From positions 1-50,309 of the forward strand of contig JAIOWZ010000006.1 in the NCBI GenBank assembly GCA_021741905.1: 50,309 nucleotides of DNA, in the 5' to 3' direction. The notes below the pieces were generated by a model. The model had not been told where the DNA came from. It searched no databases and was given only the letters and a program-made list of their open reading frames with translations. The position numbers and the translations under genes were made by a program. Positions 46,139 through 50,309 of this stretch are shown here, one piece after another. Position 1 is the stretch's first letter. Every line of letters begins with the position of its first letter. This stretch comes from Candidatus Planktophila sp. (lineage in GTDB: Bacteria; Actinomycetota; Actinomycetes; Nanopelagicales; Nanopelagicaceae).

Positions 46139-46849
46139 ATGAGCGAGGTAGTTAGATCTAGTAGCGTCTTTGATTCCACTCGCACGCCGTTCCATGTGAT
46201 GACAGCCGATGGCATTGATTTAATTGGTGAAGTTGCAGCCCCAATTGGAGCTTCTACAGGTGCGATTCTTTGCTTACATCCTCTACCAACAGCTGGTGGA
46301 ATGATGGATAGCCACATCTATAAAAAGGCGGCTAATCGTTTACCGGCCATGACAGGTATATCTGTTGTTCGATTCAATACGCGAGGCACAACTAGTGAAG
46401 CTGGAAGTAGCACCGGAACGTTTGATAATGGAGTTGCTGAACACTTTGATGTTGAAGCGATGCTTTCTTATTGCTTTGATACTTTGAAGTTAGAGAACCT
46501 TTGGGTTACTGGCTGGTCATTTGGAACTGATTTAGCCCTGCAGCATGCAAAAGATCCACGCCATAAAGGGTTAATTTTGCTTAGTCCACCATTGCGGACA
46601 ACGACACAGGATCAACTTGAGTATTGGAATACCGATCCTCGTCCTATTACAGCGTTAGTACCTGAGCTAGATGATTACCTCAAGCCAGATGCTGCGCGTC
46701 AACGATTTGCCATCGTTCCGAAAATCAAAATTATTGCTGTTGATGGCGCTAAACATTTATGGATAGGTGAACCATCCGTCCATCGAGTTCTATCTGAGAT
46801 CAACAGCATCGTGACTGGTGCAGATGCGCCACTTCCGGTTGAGTTTTAG
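46139..46849 (+). CDS. Alpha/beta hydrolase
   Basis: 236 residues. Nucleophile elbow G-W-S-F-G (near residue 123), oxyanion region C-L-H-P-L-P-T-A-G-G, and a late G-A-K-H-L-W with the catalytic His. The Asp is probably in I-I-A-V-D. Resembles small serine hydrolases of the KANL3/Tex30 or CE-10 type; substrate unknown. It converges on the AI-2E gene with overlapping stop codons. Confidence 0.88.
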   Translation: MSEVVRSSSVFDSTRTPFHVMTADGIDLIGEVAAPIGASTGAILCLHPLPTAGGMMDSHIYKKAANRLPAMTGISVVRFNTRGTTSEAGSSTGTFDNGVAEHFDVEAMLSYCFDTLKLENLWVTGWSFGTDLALQHAKDPRHKGLILLSPPLRTTTQDQLEYWNTDPRPITALVPELDDYLKPDAARQRFAIVPKIKIIAVDGAKHLWIGEPSVHRVLSEINSIVTGADAPLPVEF

Positions 46850-47964
46850 CTGTTATTTGCTCGAGGAATAACAACTTCATCAAGAATTAAAATAATTGAT
46901 GCTGCTACTGGCACCGCTAATAAGCCACCTACTAAACCTAAGAGCGAAGAGCCAATGAGTGCGGCAATGATGGTTACAGCACCTGGGACCGCCAGGGTTC
47001 GTTTCATGATTCGTGGAGTCACGATGTAATTTTCAATTTGAACATAAACAACGTAGGCCGTAAAAGCTATTACACCGATCCACACAGATTGGGTAAGTGC
47101 GATCAAAGTTACGATTCCACAACCAAGAAAGTGCCCAATGAGTGGAATTAAAGCAGCAACTAAGACAATCATTCCAATTGCAATTGGAGAAGGCATGCCT
47201 AACGCGGTTGCTAAAACAACAACAAACACCGCAGCCATTGCGGCGATTAAAATTTGGCTGCCAACAAATGCACCAACTCTTCCAATTATGGCATTTGTTA
47301 ATACTCCAACGCGATCGCGGCGGCTTGCAGGAACAAGGGAGAGCCCAAGATCAATTGCTTGAGGTAATGAGGTAATGAAGTACAAAGTCAAGACGAGAAT
47401 TGTTAATGCAGTAAAGAATCCTGAAAGCACTGACTTTCCAACTCCGATAACGCCACCGAAGGTGCTAATGAGCAAGGTTCCATCGGATGTAATTGACTTG
47501 AGCTTGGTTTGCAAAGTATCAATGAGTCCAAATTGGTTGTTTAATTTATTAATTGTCTCATTTTGCATTAAATCCTGTAGCAAGGCTGGCGATGTATTAA
47601 TCAGGGTAGTTCCTTGACTAATGACTGGCGGGATAACAACAAAAGCAAAGAAAATTACGAAAAGAATGACTGATGAAAAGATTGCTGCCACAGCAGAGTT
47701 TCTAGATAAGCCGCGCTTTCGCAACGCTTCAACAGCCGGGTTTAACCCTGTGGCCAGGAATAATGCAATCAAAATCAAGACAAATATTTGGCTCGCACTT
47801 GCCAGGGCGCGTATCAAAACTATTGCAGTGAGTGCGCCAAGGGTTGCAATGAAGCCAAAGTAATAAGGATTAGATCGATTGATGGGTTTGCCTAGAATTC
47901 CATAATCAACCGGTGCCTTAGGGGAGCGAGCAGCTACTTTCTTGATTCTCTGTGTGATTGCCAT
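46846..47964 (-). CDS. AI-2E family transporter
   Basis: 372 residues, about eight hydrophobic helices. The family pattern is seen: N-terminal pair of helices, L-N-P-A-V-E-A-L near 80, the central soluble part (135-170) and C-terminal helices with G-H-F-L-G-C-G and V-P-V-A-A-S-I-I-L-I-L-D. Members (YdbL/TqsA/PerM) export small molecules or act as Na+/H+ antiporters. AI-2 transport should not be assumed. Confidence 0.92.
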   Translation of the reverse strand: MAITQRIKKVAARSPKAPVDYGILGKPINRSNPYYFGFIATLGALTAIVLIRALASASQIFVLILIALFLATGLNPAVEALRKRGLSRNSAVAAIFSSVILFVIFFAFVVIPPVISQGTTLINTSPALLQDLMQNETINKLNNQFGLIDTLQTKLKSITSDGTLLISTFGGVIGVGKSVLSGFFTALTILVLTLYFITSLPQAIDLGLSLVPASRRDRVGVLTNAIIGRVGAFVGSQILIAAMAAVFVVVLATALGMPSPIAIGMIVLVAALIPLIGHFLGCGIVTLIALTQSVWIGVIAFTAYVVYVQIENYIVTPRIMKRTLAVPGAVTIIAALIGSSLLGLVGGLLAVPVAASIILILDEVVIPRANNS

Positions 47965-47970
47965 AGTTGT

Positions 47971-47976
47971 ATTCTA
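47971..47976 (-). promoter_or_regulatory. -10 element TAGAAT of the AI-2E family gene
   Basis: TAGAAT on the minus strand, six bases before the ATG at 47964. Confidence 0.5.
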
Positions 47977-48048
47977 AAGTGCCGAGTACACTCATATTGA
48001 GTCGTGGTGTTCATGTTCTGGTAACAATTATGGGAGAGAATAGGGTCA

Positions 48049-49272
48049 ATGGCGCTACGTATTACAGGTTTGGGCGAGGAGATCGCCTCTGTTACTGGCC
48101 TGCCCTGGCACTTGCCACTAGAGGAATGGCCTGAAGACCCGGTTCTTGCCGAAAAGCGCGGTATTTCTAGGCACGTTGTGCGTCTGGTTCGAGCAAGTAG
48201 TGACCCAGATGCTGAAGTTTATGCAGTGAAGGAAACAGTTTCAGAGTTTGCAAATCGTGAATATGTAATCTTGCGCCAGCTATCTCAAATGAACGCCCCT
48301 TGTGTCGAACAAGTGGCAGTAGTCGAAGGCCGCACAGATGTTCATGGGGAAGAGCTTCCATGCGCGATCGTTACTCGATTCTTGCCGTATTCATTGCCAT
48401 ACCGAGTCCTTTTGTCAGGTGCAGTAACCGCTAATGATATTTCCACGATGGCAAGTGGACTTGCATTACTTCTCGTTCGTTTGCACCTACTCGGTTTCTG
48501 GTGGGGCGACTGTTCTTTATCTAACACTTTGTTCCGTCGTGATGCCGATGGTTTTGCAGCATATTTAGTAGATGCCGAAACAGGGGAGTTTCAAAAGAGT
48601 TTAAGTGATGGTCAAAGAGAACATGACCTAGAGATTGTGCACTTCAATGTTGCGGCCGAACTAGAAGATCTTGCCTTGTCAGGAGTTTTATATCCTGGCA
48701 TGGAACCTGTTCGTGCAGCAGAGGCTGTGATCCGCCGCTATCGCAGAATCTGGGCAGCACTCAAAGAGCCACAGCTACTGGATCCGAAAGATCGTCATGC
48801 TGTTGAAAGTGCAATGCGCCAGTTACATGATCTGGGATTTGCAGTTGAAGAGGTTGCTGTAACAATTGATGGAGATACACAATTGCTTTCCTTCCAACCC
48901 AAGTTAGTCGCCGCTGGTTATCACACGCAACGATTACGCGAATTAATGGGGTTAGAGACTGAAGAGCTACAGGCAAAGCGCTTACTTGCCTCCTTTGACC
49001 GATATCGAGCACGAGAGAATAAATCAGGATTAACTGCACAAGCGATGGCAAAGCAATGGTTAGTCGAAGTTTTTGAGAAAGTGATTTCGAGAGTTCCTAC
49101 CGATATGCGAGGTCGTGTTGAACGCGCACAGATGTTCCATGAAATCCTTGAAAACCGTTGGTATTTAAGCGAAAAAGCTGGCCATGACGTGGGGCTAGAA
49201 GCCGCTGCTGACAACTATTGTGCCGAGATCTTGCCCTCGCGCCGTGACTCAGGCGTGGACTTAGTTCTTTAA
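48049..49272 (+). CDS. DUF4032 protein with atypical-kinase-like N-terminal half
   Basis: 407 residues. The N-terminal 190 or so contain a kinase-like pattern: E-V-Y-A-V-K-E-T (beta-3 Lys), a glutamate-containing helix N-R-E-Y-V-I-L-R-Q-L, W-W-G-D-C-S-L-S-N-T-L-F (catalytic Asp and Asn, as H-G-D-x-x-x-x-N-I-L) and Y-L-V-D-A-E-T-G-E (metal Asp). The rest is the DUF4032 domain (about 230-390, with H-D-L-G-F-A-V-E-E-V and M-F-H-E-I-L-E-N-R-W-Y-L-S-E). No proved function; the family is mainly actinobacterial. The first part may be WaaP/RIO-like. GGGAG lies 12 bases before the ATG. Confidence 0.85.
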   Translation: MALRITGLGEEIASVTGLPWHLPLEEWPEDPVLAEKRGISRHVVRLVRASSDPDAEVYAVKETVSEFANREYVILRQLSQMNAPCVEQVAVVEGRTDVHGEELPCAIVTRFLPYSLPYRVLLSGAVTANDISTMASGLALLLVRLHLLGFWWGDCSLSNTLFRRDADGFAAYLVDAETGEFQKSLSDGQREHDLEIVHFNVAAELEDLALSGVLYPGMEPVRAAEAVIRRYRRIWAALKEPQLLDPKDRHAVESAMRQLHDLGFAVEEVAVTIDGDTQLLSFQPKLVAAGYHTQRLRELMGLETEELQAKRLLASFDRYRARENKSGLTAQAMAKQWLVEVFEKVISRVPTDMRGRVERAQMFHEILENRWYLSEKAGHDVGLEAAADNYCAEILPSRRDSGVDLVL

Positions 49273-49276
49273 TAGA

Positions 49277-49282
49277 TAGGAT
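49277..49282 (+). promoter_or_regulatory. -10 element TAGGAT of the thioredoxin-TPR gene
   Basis: TAGGAT, six bases before the ATG at 49289. Confidence 0.45.
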
Positions 49283-49288
49283 GGCTTC

Positions 49289-50149
49289 ATGAGCTTGCCA
49301 CCTAATTTTGGGCAAGCCTTTGATTTAAGTTCACTTACTAAACCAAAGGCAGATCCATCAGCCCCAATGGCTGGTATCCAGGTAAGCGTTGAAAATTTAA
49401 GCACCGAAATTTTGCCACTCTCGCTTGTTCGACCTGTCATTGTTTTAATGTGGAGCCCTCGTAGCTCTGAGTCTGTAGAAATGATCAAGACCCTTGGAAA
49501 ATTAGAAACTGATTACAAAGGCGCTTTTGCTCTAGCGCGGGTAGATGTTGATGCAAATCCTGAGGTCGGACAAGCATTTCAAACAAAATCTGTTCCCTAC
49601 GCTGTAGCAATTATTGCCGAACAAATGGTGCCGTTATTTGAACAGTCTTACCCTGAGGCTCAAGTGAAAATGGTTATAGATAAGGTCCTAACACTTGCAT
49701 CGGAACAAGGCATAGGCGAAGCTCCAGCCGAACAGATTGAACCTGAAGAAACTGAAGCACTGGATGCACTTGAATCTGGTGATTACATTAAAGCTGAGGC
49801 TGCTTATAAGAAGTGGCTCGCAAGAAAGCCGGCTGAAAATTTAGCAAAACTTGGACTTGCTCAGACTCAATTATTGATACGCACGGAAGGCTTAGATCTC
49901 AACACGATAGTTTCTCAATCTGCACTTACCCCAACAGATGTTGATCTGCAATTAAGAGCCGCAGATGTTGAGATCGTAAATGGGGGAGTTGAAGCAGCCT
50001 TCTCTCGTTTACTTCAGGCAATTAAGGCAACAAGTGGAGATGAGCGAACAAAGATTAAGAATCATCTCCTACAACTCTTTGCTCTCGTAGATCCAACTGA
50101 TCCACGTTTAGCGGCAGCCCGTAAAGAGTTAGCCAGTGCCCTTTTCTGA
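49289..50149 (+). CDS. CnoX/YbbN-like thioredoxin-fold protein with TPR domain, no active cysteines
   Basis: 286 residues. Residues 30-140 have a thioredoxin fold; at the active-site position V-L-M-W-S-P-R-S-S-E-S both Cys of C-x-x-C are Ser, but cis-Pro (S-V-P-Y-A) is kept. Residues 150-286 are TPR-like helices (the E-A-L-D-A-L-E-S-G-D-Y-I-K-A-E-A-A-Y-K-K-W repeat is clear). This is the YbbN/CnoX layout, a holdase co-chaperone in E. coli. Redox activity is unlikely here. Its TGA overlaps the ATG of the next gene. Confidence 0.88.
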   Translation: MSLPPNFGQAFDLSSLTKPKADPSAPMAGIQVSVENLSTEILPLSLVRPVIVLMWSPRSSESVEMIKTLGKLETDYKGAFALARVDVDANPEVGQAFQTKSVPYAVAIIAEQMVPLFEQSYPEAQVKMVIDKVLTLASEQGIGEAPAEQIEPEETEALDALESGDYIKAEAAYKKWLARKPAENLAKLGLAQTQLLIRTEGLDLNTIVSQSALTPTDVDLQLRAADVEIVNGGVEAAFSRLLQAIKATSGDERTKIKNHLLQLFALVDPTDPRLAAARKELASALF

Positions 50150-50309
50150 TGCTTTCTCAAGAGAAAGAGCTGACTGGCCTTAAGGTAATTTTCTTCCTTT
50201 TCGGCCTCTCGATTATGAGCTGGGTTCCTAGATTTCCCGAAGTTAAGGCTAATCTGGGTTTGTCCAATGGTGAATTCGGCTCACTCATTAGCTTAGGAGT
50301 ATTTGGCAA
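50149..50309 (+). CDS. MFS transporter, N-terminal fragment
   Basis: Starts at ATG 50149 overlapping the stop of the gene upstream (TGATG) and runs off the window after 53 codons. It has a charged start, a first hydrophobic helix (VIFFLFGLSIMSWVPR) and P-E-V-K-A-N-L-G-L-S-N-G-E-F-G-S-L, the loop and second helix of major facilitator sugar or metabolite transporters. Substrate unknown. Confidence 0.75.
   Translation, partial: MLSQEKELTGLKVIFFLFGLSIMSWVPRFPEVKANLGLSNGEFGSLISLGVFG

Overview
The window looks like a chromosomal segment of a small, streamlined, moderate-GC (roughly mid-40s % by eye) free-living actinobacterium, most likely of the freshwater acI lineage (order Nanopelagicales, 'Ca. 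Planktophila'/'Ca. Nanopelagicus'-like). The reasons are an actinorhodopsin gene, actinobacterium-specific families (DUF3039, DUF2017 next to clpS, DUF4032), Lys/Ala histone-H1-like tails, and gene order. As I recall it, the stretch argS-lysA-hom-thrC-thrB-rho-rpmE-prfA-prmC-sua5-wecA-atpI-atpBEFHAGDC with murA and the cobalamin adenosyltransferase next to it matches Mycobacterium tuberculosis; glyA inside the block recalls Streptomyces. The exact species is inference.

Layout. 1-2.5 kb: the 3' part of tmRNA, a 28-codon membrane-peptide ORF, a membrane protein, a GNAT acetyltransferase and a pirin with a double inverted-repeat control region. 2.5-6.3 kb (minus): three-gene proton-translocating transhydrogenase (pntA1-pntA2-pntB) and argF. 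6.3-11.5 kb (plus): DUF3039, secreted GH18 hydrolase, clpS, DUF2017, murI, rph, rdgB. 11.5-15.7 kb: a membrane protein with a histone-like cytosolic tail and an Fn3-like outer domain, an OafA-type acyltransferase/SGNH protein, a coiled-coil protein with a similar Lys/Ala tail, and a hemolysin-III family protein. 15.8-19.3 kb: DUF885 peptidase-like protein, actinorhodopsin with a structured uORF-containing leader, a small membrane protein, an alpha-CTD/HhH-like protein, tRNA-Leu(UAG). 19.4-31.7 kb: amino-acid biosynthesis and translation/termination genes. 31.7-40.2 kb: a WecA/TagO-like enzyme and the complete F1Fo ATP synthase operon with two accessory genes. 40.2-50.3 kb: murA, cobalamin adenosyltransferase, an ABC-2 exporter, aldehyde dehydrogenase, alpha/beta hydrolase, AI-2E family protein, DUF4032 atypical-kinase-like protein, a CnoX/YbbN-like thioredoxin-TPR protein and the start of an MFS transporter.

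How it fits together. Three machines that make or spend proton motive force lie within about 38 kb: a light-driven proton pump, the ATP synthase, and the transhydrogenase that turns PMF into NADPH. The chromosome is very compact: most genes in a unit overlap or are a few bases apart, and several convergent pairs share their stop codons. At 15 gene starts a TAnnnT hexamer (a -10 element) lies exactly 6 or 7 bases before the start codon, implying that leaderless mRNAs are the default here; Shine-Dalgarno sites are seen mainly inside operons and at a few genes with real leaders (pirin, actinorhodopsin, rpmE). I see no insertion sequences, prophage, CRISPR or other signs of recent transfer.

The points most worth following are the actinorhodopsin leader (20-codon uORF whose stop overlaps the TTG start, with a 7-bp hairpin inside), the carotenoid-antenna glycine in the rhodopsin, the epsilon subunit lacking its C-terminal domain, the Sua5/TsaC-family protein with a degenerate signature, the membrane-anchored histone-like protein, and the pirin operator pair.
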